From the NCBI GenBank assembly GCA_003153155.1, contig PLWV01000027.1, positions 1-64,000 of the forward strand: a stretch of DNA of 64,000 bases, given 5' to 3'. A program made the translations under genes and the position numbers. Shown one piece after another: positions 47,888 to 55,781 of the stretch (the stretch's first letter is position 1; each line of letters begins with the position of its first letter). Under the pieces are notes generated by a model, which was not told the origin of the DNA, searched no databases, and worked only from the letters and a program-made list of their open reading frames with translations. The stretch comes from Gallionella sp. (GTDB taxonomy: Bacteria > Pseudomonadota > Gammaproteobacteria > Burkholderiales > Gallionellaceae).

Positions 47888-48523
47888 ATGAAAGAGATTT
47901 TCTATGACTGGGGCGGCGCCAACGTCTGGCTGTTTCACGCCATTAATGACCTCCGATTTGAATGGCTGGATAACGTCATGCTGCTTGGGACGGGTCTGGC
48001 AGATCATACCCTTTTCCCGCTCTATCTTGGTTTGTTGACACTGTTTGCGCTGGTTGTTGTGAACACGCCAGTGCAGGATTCCACGCATTACCGGGTTCAG
48101 GTGACCCGCTGGATGGCGGTGATCGCGGTGTTTAGTTTCGCTTACTTGTTCGACGGTTTGTTGCTGGGTGTTCTAAAGCCTTTTCTTGATTTCCCCCGTC
48201 CGCCGCTGGCGTTGCCGCCGGGTACTGTGCATATTGTTGGCATACCGGAATATCATCACAGCCTGCCGAGCGGGCATTCGTCGTTTGCCATGGTGGTTAT
48301 GGCCAGTCTATGGCCTATTCTGAACCGCAGGTGGCGCGTGGCAGGTGTGTTCTTTGTGTTGTGGGTTGGGATTTCCAGAATGAGTCTCGGCGCGCATTTC
48401 CCGGCGGATGTTATGGCGGGATTTCTATCGAGCCTGGCTGTGGTGTTGCTGGTTTATGTTGCCATACAGAAGCTGATGCGGTTGATCGCTGGCCGCACAA
48501 TCCGCTTTCGTGGTGCTAACTAA
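47888..48523 (+). CDS. PAP2-family membrane phosphatase (211 aa)
   Basis: Integral membrane acid phosphatase. Motifs: KPFLDFPRPPLAL (K-x6-R-P), EYHHSLPSGHSSFAMV (PSGH) and SRMSLGAHFPADVMAGFLSS (S-R-x5-H-x3-D), all three expected for catalysis. Could act on undecaprenyl or other lipid phosphates. It follows the DUF4337 gene by 13 bp and may be cotranscribed. Confidence 0.9.
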   Translation: MKEIFYDWGGANVWLFHAINDLRFEWLDNVMLLGTGLADHTLFPLYLGLLTLFALVVVNTPVQDSTHYRVQVTRWMAVIAVFSFAYLFDGLLLGVLKPFLDFPRPPLALPPGTVHIVGIPEYHHSLPSGHSSFAMVVMASLWPILNRRWRVAGVFFVLWVGISRMSLGAHFPADVMAGFLSSLAVVLLVYVAIQKLMRLIAGRTIRFRGAN

Positions 48524-48615
48524 ACAGGGGGGTCTCTAGCATCATAAAGATCAGCCGAATATGTCTTCATCCGGTGCAATGCGCTACGCTTATTTCACCT
48601 CACACCAACTCAACC

Positions 48616-48640
48616 AAAAAAAACCGCCCACGAGGGGCGG
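48616..48640 (-). terminator. Rho-independent terminator of the tRNA-Ser gene
   Basis: On the - strand CCGCCC-CTCGT-GGGCGG is followed by eight T. It stands about 10 bp after the 3' end of tRNA-Ser. Confidence 0.88.
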
Positions 48641-48649
48641 CTTTGCATT

Positions 48650-48740
48650 TGGCGGAGAAGGGGGGATTCGAACCCCCGTTGGGATATTATCCCAAACACG
48701 CTTTCCAGGCGTGCGACTTAAACCACTCATCCACCTCTCC
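48650..48740 (-). tRNA. serT: tRNA-Ser (anticodon GGA)
   Basis: On the - strand GGAGAGGTGGATGAG starts the acceptor and D arm, CACGCCTGGAAAGCGTG is the anticodon arm with anticodon GGA (reads UCC/UCU), a long class II variable arm GTTTGGGATAATATCCCAAC follows, and GGGGGTTCGAATCCCCC is the T arm. The acceptor closes as CTTCTCC-G with an encoded CCA. The gene symbol follows the usual Ser-tRNA naming only loosely. Confidence 0.96.
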
Positions 48741-48914
48741 GAAGGGCGCGCAGAATAAACTAGAACGACTTTCATCGCAATCTGAAGTTGGTTTGTATCG
48801 CGTTTGAATTCGGGTCCGTCATTCCGGCGAAGGCCGGAATCCAGACACACACGATACCCCCACGCATAACCTGCGACTTGACTGGCGTTCTTTGGCAGCC
48901 TAGTCGAATGGCTA

Positions 48915-49034
48915 TAACCAATGACTTGCCCAGCGTCTTTTGCTGGGTTATAACCAGCCACTTGGTTGTCGTCTTTTGACAACCTAGTGGAATGGCTAGT
49001 AGTTTTATCAGTCAGATGGCTAGTAGTCATATCA
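48915..49034 (+). repeat. 60 bp element B, split by element C
   Basis: The left part 48915-48950 (36 bp, TAACCAATGACTTGCCCAGC ... GCTGGGTTA) and right part 49011-49034 (GTCAGATGGCTAGTAGTCAT then ATCA, 24 bp) rejoin to 60 bp, nearly the same sequence as the copy at 45964-46023. Element C occupies the break at GGTTA|GTCA. Confidence 0.9.
48951..49010 (+). repeat. 60 bp element C, innermost and intact
   Basis: TAACCAGCCACTTGGTTGTC, loop GTCTTTT, GACAACCTAGTGGAATGGCT, AGTAGTTTTATCA. Exactly 60 bp. Stems CCACT:AGTGG and GGTTGTC:GACAACC. Confidence 0.93.
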
Positions 49035-49143
49035 GTTGTTCCACCAGTGGGACAACGCCCAAACACGGCTTTGTCTGCTACGCGAAGCTTATGACAAGCT
49101 GGATTCCGGCCTCCGCCGGAATGACGGGCTGGGTTGAAAGCAT

Positions 49144-49905
49144 TTAGAAACGGTTCCTCCACTCGCGCAAAGCAGTAAACACGCCGAGTTCAGTGGTGTC
49201 GGTCAGGCCGCGCTGTTGCAGGGTGCGGATAAGTTCCGGTTGGCTGCAGCGCAGGAAGGGGTTGGTGGCTTTTTCCAGTGCGATGCTGGAAGGCAGGGTG
49301 GGCAGATTCGCTGCGCGCAGTTGTTGGGTGGCGGCGACGCGTTGTTGTATGGCGACGTTGTCCGGTTCGCAGGCCAGCGCGAAGCGCAGGTTGGCGGCGG
49401 TGTATTCGTGCGCGCAATACACGCGGGTGGAGTCGGGGAGTTGTGCGAGGCGTTGCAGGGAATGGTGCAGTTGCGCCGGTGTCCCTTCAAAATTTCTGCC
49501 GCAGCCTGCGCCGAATAATACGTCGCCGCAGAACAGAGTGTCAGGTGCGATAAACGCGATGTGATCGTCGAGGTGGCCGGGAATCTCGATGACGCCGAAC
49601 ACGATGCCAAATGCGTCGAGTTTGAGTTGGCCGCCCTCGCGCAGGTCATGGGTGATGTGCGGATTGTCGGGATGTCGCCGCCCATACACCGGCACGTTGT
49701 ATACTTCGCGCAATTTTGCGATGCCGCCGATGTGATCGTTGTGGCGGTGAGTACACAGGATGGAATCCAGTTGCAGGCCGCGTGCATTCAGGAATGCCAG
49801 CACCGGCGCAGCTTCGCCCGGATCGACCACGACAGCACGATGGTCATCATGGATAGCCCAGATGTAGTTGTCTTTCAGGGCGGGGATGGCGGTAATTTTG
49901 AACAT
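49144..49905 (-). CDS. gloB: Hydroxyacylglutathione hydrolase (glyoxalase II) (253 aa)
   Basis: Dinuclear metal hydrolase converting S-lactoylglutathione to lactate. The signature T-H-x-H-x-D-H is CTHRHNDHIGG (about residues 55-65), with GHLDDHIAF, DTLFCGDVLFGAGCG and YCAHEYTAANLRFA supplying further ligands and the glutathione site. Length is standard. Divergent from the methyltransferase-rnhA-dnaQ set, which often accompanies gloB in betaproteobacteria. Confidence 0.95.
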   Translation of the reverse strand: MFKITAIPALKDNYIWAIHDDHRAVVVDPGEAAPVLAFLNARGLQLDSILCTHRHNDHIGGIAKLREVYNVPVYGRRHPDNPHITHDLREGGQLKLDAFGIVFGVIEIPGHLDDHIAFIAPDTLFCGDVLFGAGCGRNFEGTPAQLHHSLQRLAQLPDSTRVYCAHEYTAANLRFALACEPDNVAIQQRVAATQQLRAANLPTLPSSIALEKATNPFLRCSQPELIRTLQQRGLTDTTELGVFTALREWRNRF

Positions 49906-49926
49906 GGAGCGAGTGGAAGTTGAGCG

Positions 49927-50706
49927 ATGCCGAATTGTAAGTTAATTGCGCAAAGTTTGAGCGAGTGGTTTACCACCCCGCAGGGCGGCTATGTGCTGGC
50001 GCGCGAGCAAGCGTATTTCGACCGCACCGTGAGCGATATCTTCGGCTACAACGCGCTGCAATTGGGTTTGCCCGAGCATGATTTTCTGCACAGCAGCCGC
50101 ATACCGTTGCGCTTTTGCGGTGCGGATCAGGCGGGTGCCAAAGTGAGGTTGTGTGACGATGAATTGCCGTTCGCCTGCGATAGTTTTGATCTGGTGTTGC
50201 TGCCGCACGTTCTCGAATTCGCCGAACATCCGCACCAAATCTTGCGCGAAGCGGAACGGGTGCTGATGCCGGAAGGTCAGCTGATCATCAGCGGCTTTAA
50301 TCCGCGCAGCCTGTGGGGTATGCATCGCGTCTTGGGCAGGCGGCAGGGTTACCCGTGGCGCGGTCATTTCATCGCGTTACCGCGCCTCAAAGACTGGCTG
50401 GCGTTGCTGGGTTTTGAAGTGGTGGGAGGCCGCTTTGCCGCGTATGCGCCGCCGTTTCATCAGATCAAATGGCTGGAACGTTTCGCCTTTATGGAGGCGG
50501 CGGGCGATCGCTGGTGGGCGGTGAGCGGCGGGGTGTATTTTGTGCATGCGATCAAGCGCGTGCACGGGATGCGGCTGATCAAGCCGCAGTGGAACGAGGG
50601 ACTGGTGAGCAAGCTGTTGCCGGTCGCGCCGAAGATGAATAACAAGATTACCCAGCGTAGCAAGACAGATCCGCGACGAAAAACTTATGTCCGGGCACCC
50701 GAATGA
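49927..50706 (+). CDS. SAM-dependent methyltransferase, type 11 (259 aa)
   Basis: Class I methyltransferase fold: the segment [20 protein letters not shown] (about residues 76-95) and [20 protein letters not shown] are the motif II-III region; the motif I glycine loop is degenerate. It is the methyltransferase usually placed between gloB and rnhA; target unknown. The last residues (TYVRAPE) are encoded by a CCGGGCACCCG repeat, which also creates the ATGA overlap with rnhA. Confidence 0.82.
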   Translation: MPNCKLIAQSLSEWFTTPQGGYVLAREQAYFDRTVSDIFGYNALQLGLPEHDFLHSSRIPLRFCGADQAGAKVRLCDDELPFACDSFDLVLLPHVLEFAEHPHQILREAERVLMPEGQLIISGFNPRSLWGMHRVLGRRQGYPWRGHFIALPRLKDWLALLGFEVVGGRFAAYAPPFHQIKWLERFAFMEAAGDRWWAVSGGVYFVHAIKRVHGMRLIKPQWNEGLVSKLLPVAPKMNNKITQRSKTDPRRKTYVRAPE

Positions 50707-50707
50707 C
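50681..50707 (+). repeat. CCGGGCACCCG repeat at the methyltransferase-rnhA junction
   Basis: AAACTTATGTCCGGGCACCC then GAATGACC. The repeat supplies the methyltransferase stop and the rnhA start codon (50703). Confidence 0.75.
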
Positions 50708-51266
50708 CAAAGACACAGCACCCGCAAGGAGTACGCCGTCAGACACTCGGACTTCGTCCGGTCTTGACGCAGTCGAAATTTTTACCGATGGCGCATGCAA
50801 GGGCAATCCCGGTGTGGGCGGCTGGGGCGCGCTGCTGCGCACCAAGGGCGACGGAAAGCAATTGTCCGGGCACCCGAAGGAGCGTGAGCTGTTCGGCGGC
50901 GAGGCGCACACCACCAACAACCGCATGGAGCTGATGGGCGCGATCGCCGCGCTGGAAGCGTTGAAGCGGCATTGCCATGTGCGTCTGCATACCGATTCCA
51001 AATACGTGCAGCAGGGCATCACCACCTGGATACATGATTGGAAGCTGCGCGGCTGGAAGACTTCGAGCAAGAAGCCGGTGAAGAACGAGGACTTGTGGCG
51101 CAGGCTGGACGCGCTGGCGACGCAACACCAGATCGAATGGGTGTGGGTCAAGGGACACGCCGGACACGACGGCAACGAGCGCGCCGATGAGTTGGCGAAT
51201 AGAGGCGTGGAAATGATATCCGAAGAACTTTTGGCCGGGCACCCGCAGGAGCAGGGCAATGCGTAA
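50703..51266 (+). CDS. rnhA: Ribonuclease HI (187 aa), with repeat-derived peptides
   Basis: Cleaves RNA in RNA-DNA hybrids. The catalytic acids are in [14 protein letters not shown] (Asp), [10 protein letters not shown] (Glu), [12 protein letters not shown] (Asp) and [14 protein letters not shown] (Asp). It is about 30 residues longer than E. coli RNase HI: an N-terminal tail ([14 protein letters not shown]...), an inserted [11 protein letters not shown] before [11 protein letters not shown] and a C-terminal [16 protein letters not shown]. The insert and C-terminal tail are encoded by CCGGGCACCCG repeats. Overlaps dnaQ by 8 bp. Confidence 0.95.
   Translation: MTKDTAPARSTPSDTRTSSGLDAVEIFTDGACKGNPGVGGWGALLRTKGDGKQLSGHPKERELFGGEAHTTNNRMELMGAIAALEALKRHCHVRLHTDSKYVQQGITTWIHDWKLRGWKTSSKKPVKNEDLWRRLDALATQHQIEWVWVKGHAGHDGNERADELANRGVEMISEELLAGHPQEQGNA
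50856..50884 (+). repeat. CCGGGCACCCG repeat inside rnhA
   Basis: AAGCAATTGTCCGGGCACCC then GAAGGAGCG. In frame, encoding KQLSGHPKE in the middle of RNase HI. Confidence 0.75.
51223..51256 (+). repeat. CCGGGCACCCG repeat at the rnhA-dnaQ junction
   Basis: AAGAACTTTTGGCCGGGCAC then CCGCAGGAGCAGGG. It gives rnhA its last residues, and its GCAGGAGC segment contains the AGGAG ribosome site for dnaQ (ATG 51259). Confidence 0.75.
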
Positions 51267-51957
51267 GATCGTGGTGGACACCGAAACGACCGGGCTGGAC
51301 CCCAAACAGGGTCATCGCATCATCGAGCTGGCGGCAATCGAGTTGGACGGGCGCAAGGTGTCGCTGCGCCGCTTTCATCGCTATCTCAATCCCGAACGCG
51401 AGATCGAAGCGGGCGCGGTGGCGGTGCACGGTTTGACCTACGAGCGTTTGCAGAACGAGGCGAAGTTTGCCGACATCGCGCCCAGCTTTCTGGAATTCAT
51501 CGAAGGTGCCGAACTCATCATTCACAATGCGCCGTTCGACATCGGCTTTCTCAATCGCGAACTGGAATTGATCGGAATGTTGCCGTTGCAAAACGCGGTG
51601 GTGGATACGCTCAAGGTCGCGCGCGAGATGCACCCGGGCAAGAAGAACAGCCTGGATGCGCTGTGCGGTCGTTATGAAATAGACAACGCGCACCGCAGCC
51701 TGCACGGCGCGTTGCTGGATACCGAGTTGCTCGCCGAAGTCTATTTCGCCATGACGCGCGGACAGGAAAGTTTGCTCGGTGATGATGCGCCAACGACGCG
51801 CAAACCGGCTGTGCTGAGCACCGATGCGTCGCGCCCCAGGCTGCGCGTGTTGCAGCCAAGTGCTGAAGAGTTGGCCGAGCACGCGCAACAACTTGCCGAC
51901 ATCGACCTGGCGAGCAAGGGCGCGTGTTTGTGGAAAAAGCTGGAAGGGACTGCGTGA
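51259..51957 (+). CDS. dnaQ: DNA polymerase III epsilon subunit (proofreading exonuclease) (232 aa)
   Basis: 3'-5' DEDDh exonuclease of the replicative polymerase. Exo I is [12 protein letters not shown], Exo II is [17 protein letters not shown] and Exo [21 protein letters not shown], including the catalytic His. The C-terminal tail that binds the alpha subunit is present. The start overlaps rnhA; rnhA-dnaQ is a common pair. Confidence 0.96.
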   Translation: MRKIVVDTETTGLDPKQGHRIIELAAIELDGRKVSLRRFHRYLNPEREIEAGAVAVHGLTYERLQNEAKFADIAPSFLEFIEGAELIIHNAPFDIGFLNRELELIGMLPLQNAVVDTLKVAREMHPGKKNSLDALCGRYEIDNAHRSLHGALLDTELLAEVYFAMTRGQESLLGDDAPTTRKPAVLSTDASRPRLRVLQPSAEELAEHAQQLADIDLASKGACLWKKLEGTA

Positions 51958-51959
51958 GC

Positions 51960-52808
51960 ATGCGCAACTGGACGCGCCGCCTATCCATCGGTGCTGTTGC
52001 AATAGTGGTTGTGTATGCGGCAGCCTGCACCTATATGTGGGCGACACAGCTTGATCATGTGTTCGAGCCGGAGTTGCTCCTGCAAACCACGCCGGATCGA
52101 TTGGGTATGAAGTTTGAGGAGTTGCGCATTCCGGTGGGAAGTGGCGCGGATCAGGGCGAGTTGCAAGCCTGGTGGATTCCTGCGGGTCAACCAAACGCGC
52201 CGGCGCTTCTTTATCTGCACGGCAATTATCGCAACATCGGCAACAATCTGGAACACACGCTGCGCTTGCATAACCTCGGCTTCAATGTGCTGCTGTCGGA
52301 TTATCGCGGCTATGGCAAGAGCAGCGGCGGCAGGCCGAACGAGGCCAAAGTGTATGAGGATGCCGAAGCGGCCTGGCAATATCTGCTCAAGCAACGCGGT
52401 GTGAAGCCGCAGCAAGCCTTCATCTACGGGCATTCACTGGGCGGGGCGATCGCGATCGACCTGGCGATGCATCATCCCGAAGCGGCAGGACTGATCATAG
52501 AAAGCAGTTTCACCTCGGCGGTTGAAATGGGCAAATTGGCATATCCCTTCCTTCCTGTGGACTGGTTGCTCGATCAACGTTTTGACGCACTGAAAAAAAT
52601 TTCCCGACTCAAAATCCCCGTGCTGCTGATCCATGGCACGTGGGATAAAAGAGTGCCGGTTAAGATGGCGCAACAACTCTATGCCGCCGCGCCGCAACCG
52701 AAAACACTCACCTTGATCGAGGGCGGTGAACACAACAACAGTGGTGCGGTGGGATGGACTGAATATCGCGATGCGGTGACGGCCTTCGTCAAACAATACG
52801 CCCATTAG
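51960..52808 (+). CDS. Alpha/beta hydrolase, BEM46/YfhR type (282 aa)
   Basis: Membrane-anchored hydrolase: one N-terminal hydrophobic segment (residues 9-27), then PALLYLHGNYRNIGNNL (oxyanion region), the nucleophile elbow YGHSLGGAIAI (Ser), Asp in LLIHGTWDKRVPV and His in EGGEHNNSG. This is the BEM46/bem-like family of unknown substrate. ATG 51960 or GTG 51954 (overlapping the dnaQ stop). Confidence 0.85.
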   Translation: MRNWTRRLSIGAVAIVVVYAAACTYMWATQLDHVFEPELLLQTTPDRLGMKFEELRIPVGSGADQGELQAWWIPAGQPNAPALLYLHGNYRNIGNNLEHTLRLHNLGFNVLLSDYRGYGKSSGGRPNEAKVYEDAEAAWQYLLKQRGVKPQQAFIYGHSLGGAIAIDLAMHHPEAAGLIIESSFTSAVEMGKLAYPFLPVDWLLDQRFDALKKISRLKIPVLLIHGTWDKRVPVKMAQQLYAAAPQPKTLTLIEGGEHNNSGAVGWTEYRDAVTAFVKQYAH

Positions 52809-52824
52809 GAAAAGCATGGGATTT

Positions 52825-52902
52825 CGTCATTCCGGCGCATAGCCATTCGACTAAGCTGGCAAAAAACGCCAGCAAAGTCGCTGGTTATGCGCCGGAATGA
52901 CG
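52825..52902 (+). repeat. Palindrome with a tail-less 48-nt copy of the 60 bp element
   Basis: The arms CGTCATTCCGGCGCA and TGCGCCGGAATGACG enclose 52840-52887, a - strand hairpin TAACCAGCGACTTTGCTGGC ... GCCAGCTTAGTCGAATGGCTA. The 12-nt tail present in full copies is missing and the right flank starts with T instead of G. This is the one copy that does not fit the insertion rule. Confidence 0.8.
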
Positions 52903-52927
52903 AATTAATAAAGGTAATGGAACAAAT

Positions 52928-54145
52928 ATGAAAACAGATGTGATTATTATCGGCTCCGGCGCGGCTGGCATGATGTGTGCCCTGCAAGCCGGGCAGCGCG
53001 GGCGTTCCGTGGTGTTGCTCGATCATGCCAGGAAGCTTGCAGAGAAGATCCGCATCTCCGGCGGCGGGCGTTGCAACTTCACCAATCTCAACACCAAGCC
53101 GGAAAATTTCATTTCCGCCAACCCGAACTTTTGCCGCTCGGCGCTGGCGCGCTACACGCCGCAGGATTTCATCGCTCTGCTGCAAAAGCACAACATCGGC
53201 TACCACGAAAAAACCCTCGGGCAATTGTTCTGCGATGATGAATCGGAAGCGGTGATCGCCATGCTGCGCGGCGAATGTGAAGCGGCGGGCGTGAAACGTT
53301 TCATGACCTGTGAGGTCGGCGAAATCAATTATTCCCCCTCCCCGGAAAACGGGCAGGGGAAAAAAGAAGGGCATAAGTTCCACGTCAGCACCTCGCGCGA
53401 CGAATTCAACTCTGCCGCGCTGGTGATCGCCACGGGCGGCCTGTCTGTTCCGAAGACCGGCGCGACCCCGTTCGGTTATCACGTCGCCGAACAATTCGGC
53501 ATACCCATCACCAAGCTCAAGCCCGGCCTGGTGCCGCTGACTTTTGCGCCAGATGACTGGAAGCCGTATGCCGATCTGACCGGCGTTTCGCTGGACACGA
53601 TCGTGAGTTTCAGCAAACAATCATTCCGCGAAAACATGCTGGTCACCCATCGCGGCTTGAGCGGCCCCGCGATATTGCAAATCTCTTCCTACTGGCAACA
53701 TGGCGAACCGCTGCACATCAATCTGTTGCCGGATTGCGATATGCAGACCTTGTTGGACGAACAGAAGACCAGCAAAAAATTGCTGAGCAATTTCCTGGTT
53801 CAATGGTTCCCCAAGAGTTTCTCCGATGTGTGGTGTACCCAACTCACCGAGCATAAGAAAATCGAGAACAAGCCGCTCAATCAATATAACGACAAAGAGC
53901 GCAAACAGATCGCCGCGCAACTGCACGACTGGCAGATCACTCCTTCCGGCACAGTCGGTTACAGCAAGGCCGAAGTAACCTGCGGCGGAATCGATACGCA
54001 CGCGCTGTCATCGAAAACCATGGAATGCATCGAAGTACCCGGCCTGTATTTCATCGGCGAGGTGGTGGATGTCACCGGGCAACTCGGCGGCTACAACTTC
54101 CAGTGGGCGTGGGCTTCGGGCTACGCGGCAGGGCAGGCGGTTTAG
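52928..54145 (+). CDS. FAD-dependent oxidoreductase, HI0933/YhiN family (405 aa)
   Basis: Flavoprotein with an N-terminal FAD motif DVIIIGSGAAGMMCALQAGQ, SGGGRCNFTN (family hallmark), ALVIATGGLSVPKTGATPFG, and a C-terminal GLYFIGEVVDVTGQLGGYNF. Relatives (BaiN, YhiN) are dehydrogenases or reductases of unclear substrate. At about residues 137-148 the peptide SPSPENGQGKKEG is encoded by CCCCCTCCCCGGAAAACGGG, which may be another repeat-derived insert, though less clear than in cusA and hpnE. Confidence 0.88.
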   Translation: MKTDVIIIGSGAAGMMCALQAGQRGRSVVLLDHARKLAEKIRISGGGRCNFTNLNTKPENFISANPNFCRSALARYTPQDFIALLQKHNIGYHEKTLGQLFCDDESEAVIAMLRGECEAAGVKRFMTCEVGEINYSPSPENGQGKKEGHKFHVSTSRDEFNSAALVIATGGLSVPKTGATPFGYHVAEQFGIPITKLKPGLVPLTFAPDDWKPYADLTGVSLDTIVSFSKQSFRENMLVTHRGLSGPAILQISSYWQHGEPLHINLLPDCDMQTLLDEQKTSKKLLSNFLVQWFPKSFSDVWCTQLTEHKKIENKPLNQYNDKERKQIAAQLHDWQITPSGTVGYSKAEVTCGGIDTHALSSKTMECIEVPGLYFIGEVVDVTGQLGGYNFQWAWASGYAAGQAV

Positions 54146-54193
54146 TGCTATAGTTTCCGCATGTTTTTGACATTCAACCTGGAGGAACAAACG

Positions 54194-54799
54194 ATGCGTG
54201 CCTTATGGATAGTTTTACTGGCTTCGCTGTTGGGCGGCTGCGGCTACAACACCTTTCAAACAACCGATGAACAGATCAAGGCGAGTTGGGCGGAAGTGCT
54301 GAACCAGTATCAGCGGCGTGCCGACTTGATCCCCAATCTGGTGAACACCGTCAAAGGATTTGCCGCGCAAGAGCAGACCGTGCTGTTGGGTGTCACGGAG
54401 GCGCGCGCGAAGGTCGGCAGCATTCAGGCCACGCCCGAGTTGATCAACGACCCACAGGCATTCGCCAAGTTCCAGGCCGCACAAGGCGAATTGACTTCGG
54501 CATTGAGCCGCTTGATGGTGGTCGTGGAGAATTACCCGCAATTGAAATCCGATGCGAACTTCCGCGACTTGCAAGCGCAACTCGAAGGCACGGAAAATCG
54601 TGTGACGGTCGCGCGCAATCGCTACATCAAGGCGGTGCAGGAATACAACATCGCGATACGTTCTTTCCCGAGCAACCTGACCGCGATGCTGTTCGGCTAC
54701 AAGGTGAAGCCATCGTTCACGGTGGAAAACGAGAAGGAGATTTCTCGCCCGCCGACGGTGGATTTCGCCGCGCCCAAAGCGGCTGCACCGGCGAAATAA
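54194..54799 (+). CDS. LemA family lipoprotein (201 aa)
   Basis: Signal peptide with lipobox LLGGC at residues 11-15, then the long three-helix LemA fold: WAEVLNQYQRRADLIPNLVN, ENYPQLKSDANFRDLQAQLE and EYNIAIRSFPSNLTAMLFGY. LemA proteins are small envelope proteins, usually cotranscribed with TPM-domain genes as here. ATG 54194 starts the signal peptide. It abuts the TPM gene at 54800. Confidence 0.92.
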   Translation: MRALWIVLLASLLGGCGYNTFQTTDEQIKASWAEVLNQYQRRADLIPNLVNTVKGFAAQEQTVLLGVTEARAKVGSIQATPELINDPQAFAKFQAAQGELTSALSRLMVVVENYPQLKSDANFRDLQAQLEGTENRVTVARNRYIKAVQEYNIAIRSFPSNLTAMLFGYKVKPSFTVENEKEISRPPTVDFAAPKAAAPAK

Positions 54800-55639
54800 A
54801 TGAAAAGTTTTGCGCAGGTAATTCTACTTGCCCTGCTGCTGATCGGGGCGGCGCATGCCGATGTCGCGCTGCCGCCGCTCACCCAGCGTGTCACCGATCT
54901 CACCGCCACGCTGGATGCAGGACAAACGCAAACACTCGAATCCCGTCTCGCCGAGTTTGAAGCGAAGAAGGGCGCGCAGCTTGCGGTGCTTATCGTGCCG
55001 ACTACCCAACCGGAATCCATCGAGCAATTCGGCATCCGCGTGGTAGAGGCATGGAAGCTGGGACGCAAGGGCGTGGATGACGGCGCGCTGCTGCTCGTCG
55101 CCAAGGACGACCACACCCTGCGCATCGAGGTGGGGTATGGCTTGGAGGGCGTACTGAACGATGCCACTGCGCATCGCATCATCGAAGAAGTTATCGTGCC
55201 GCGTTTCAAGCGCGGCGAGTTTTATCCGGGCATCGAGTCCGGCACAGCGGCGATGATGCAGGTGATCAATGGCGAACCCTTGCCGCCGCCACGGCGCGCC
55301 GCCGCGAGCGGGAAATATAATATTGAGTCGCTGTTGTTCATCGCCTTCGGGTTGGTGGTGGTCGTGGGCGGCATGTTGCGCGCGCTGCTCGGGCGTTTTC
55401 CTGCTGCTATGCTGATGGGCGGAGCGCTGGGGGTGCTGGCCTGGTTGACGGTCGTGCCGATGTTGATTGCGCTGCTGGTCGGACTGATGGCGTTCGTGTT
55501 CGTGCTGCTGGGTGGCGCAGGGCGCGGCTTTGGTGGCTATGGCGGCGGTGGGTTTGGTGGCGGCGGCTTCGGAGGTGGAGGAGGCTTCAGCGGCGGGGGA
55601 GGCGGCTTCGGCGGTGGCGGCGCATCGGGGAGTTGGTAA
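54800..55639 (+). CDS. TPM-domain membrane protein, YgcG type (279 aa)
   Basis: Signal peptide (residues 1-20), a periplasmic TPM domain (VTDLTATLDAGQTQTLESRL ... LLLVAKDDHTLRIEVGYGLE), two to three membrane segments (residues about 175-240) and a Gly-rich tail (about 245-277, GGYGGGGFGGGG type) ending GASGSW. TPM proteins with this build are thought to act in envelope or photosystem maintenance. It follows lemA with no gap. Confidence 0.92.
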   Translation: MKSFAQVILLALLLIGAAHADVALPPLTQRVTDLTATLDAGQTQTLESRLAEFEAKKGAQLAVLIVPTTQPESIEQFGIRVVEAWKLGRKGVDDGALLLVAKDDHTLRIEVGYGLEGVLNDATAHRIIEEVIVPRFKRGEFYPGIESGTAAMMQVINGEPLPPPRRAAASGKYNIESLLFIAFGLVVVVGGMLRALLGRFPAAMLMGGALGVLAWLTVVPMLIALLVGLMAFVFVLLGGAGRGFGGYGGGGFGGGGFGGGGGFSGGGGGFGGGGASGSW

Positions 55640-55642
55640 ATG

Positions 55643-55780
55643 AGCACCTCTAAAAATCCAAACTCTGTCGGGATACGGCATTGCTCAATAAATTTTATCG
55701 CTTACATATACAACATATGCGCGCGTTAAAATTTATTTCGCGCCTTGTCTCCCTTAGGATTTTGAATTTTTAGAGGCACT
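55643..55780 (+). repeat. Inverted repeat between the two TPM genes
   Basis: GAGCACCTCTAAAAATCCAA at the left and TTGAATTTTTAGAGGCACTC at the right are imperfect reverse complements, separated by about 90 bp of AT-rich sequence. The right arm overlaps the start of the next gene. Confidence 0.65.
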
Positions 55781-55781
55781 C

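Larger units (their letters stand above)
48867..49046 (+). repeat. 60 bp element A, split by element B
   Basis: The left part 48867-48914 (48 bp, TAACCTGCGACTTGACTGGC ... TCGAATGGCTA) and right part 49035-49046 (GTTGTTCCACCA, 12 bp) rejoin to exactly 60 bp of the family consensus. Flanks are CGCA before and GTGG after. Element B occupies the break at GGCTA|GTTG. Confidence 0.9.
48817..49126 (+). repeat. Inverted-repeat element (about 130 bp originally) carrying three nested 60 bp elements
   Basis: The arms CGTCATTCCGGCGAAGGCCG (48817) and ending CGCCGGAATGACG (49126) match the 112 bp element at 37978-38089. Between them, 180 bp consists of three 60 bp elements nested one in another (48867-49046). 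With these removed the interior reads CACGCA then GTGGGACAACG, which aligns with CACGCAGCGCGTGGACAAAA of the intact copy. Confidence 0.88.

Noticed and set aside
48867..49046. CRISPR array made of the repeated hairpins
   Set aside because: The copies are nested, not evenly spaced, have no spacers and no cas genes nearby.
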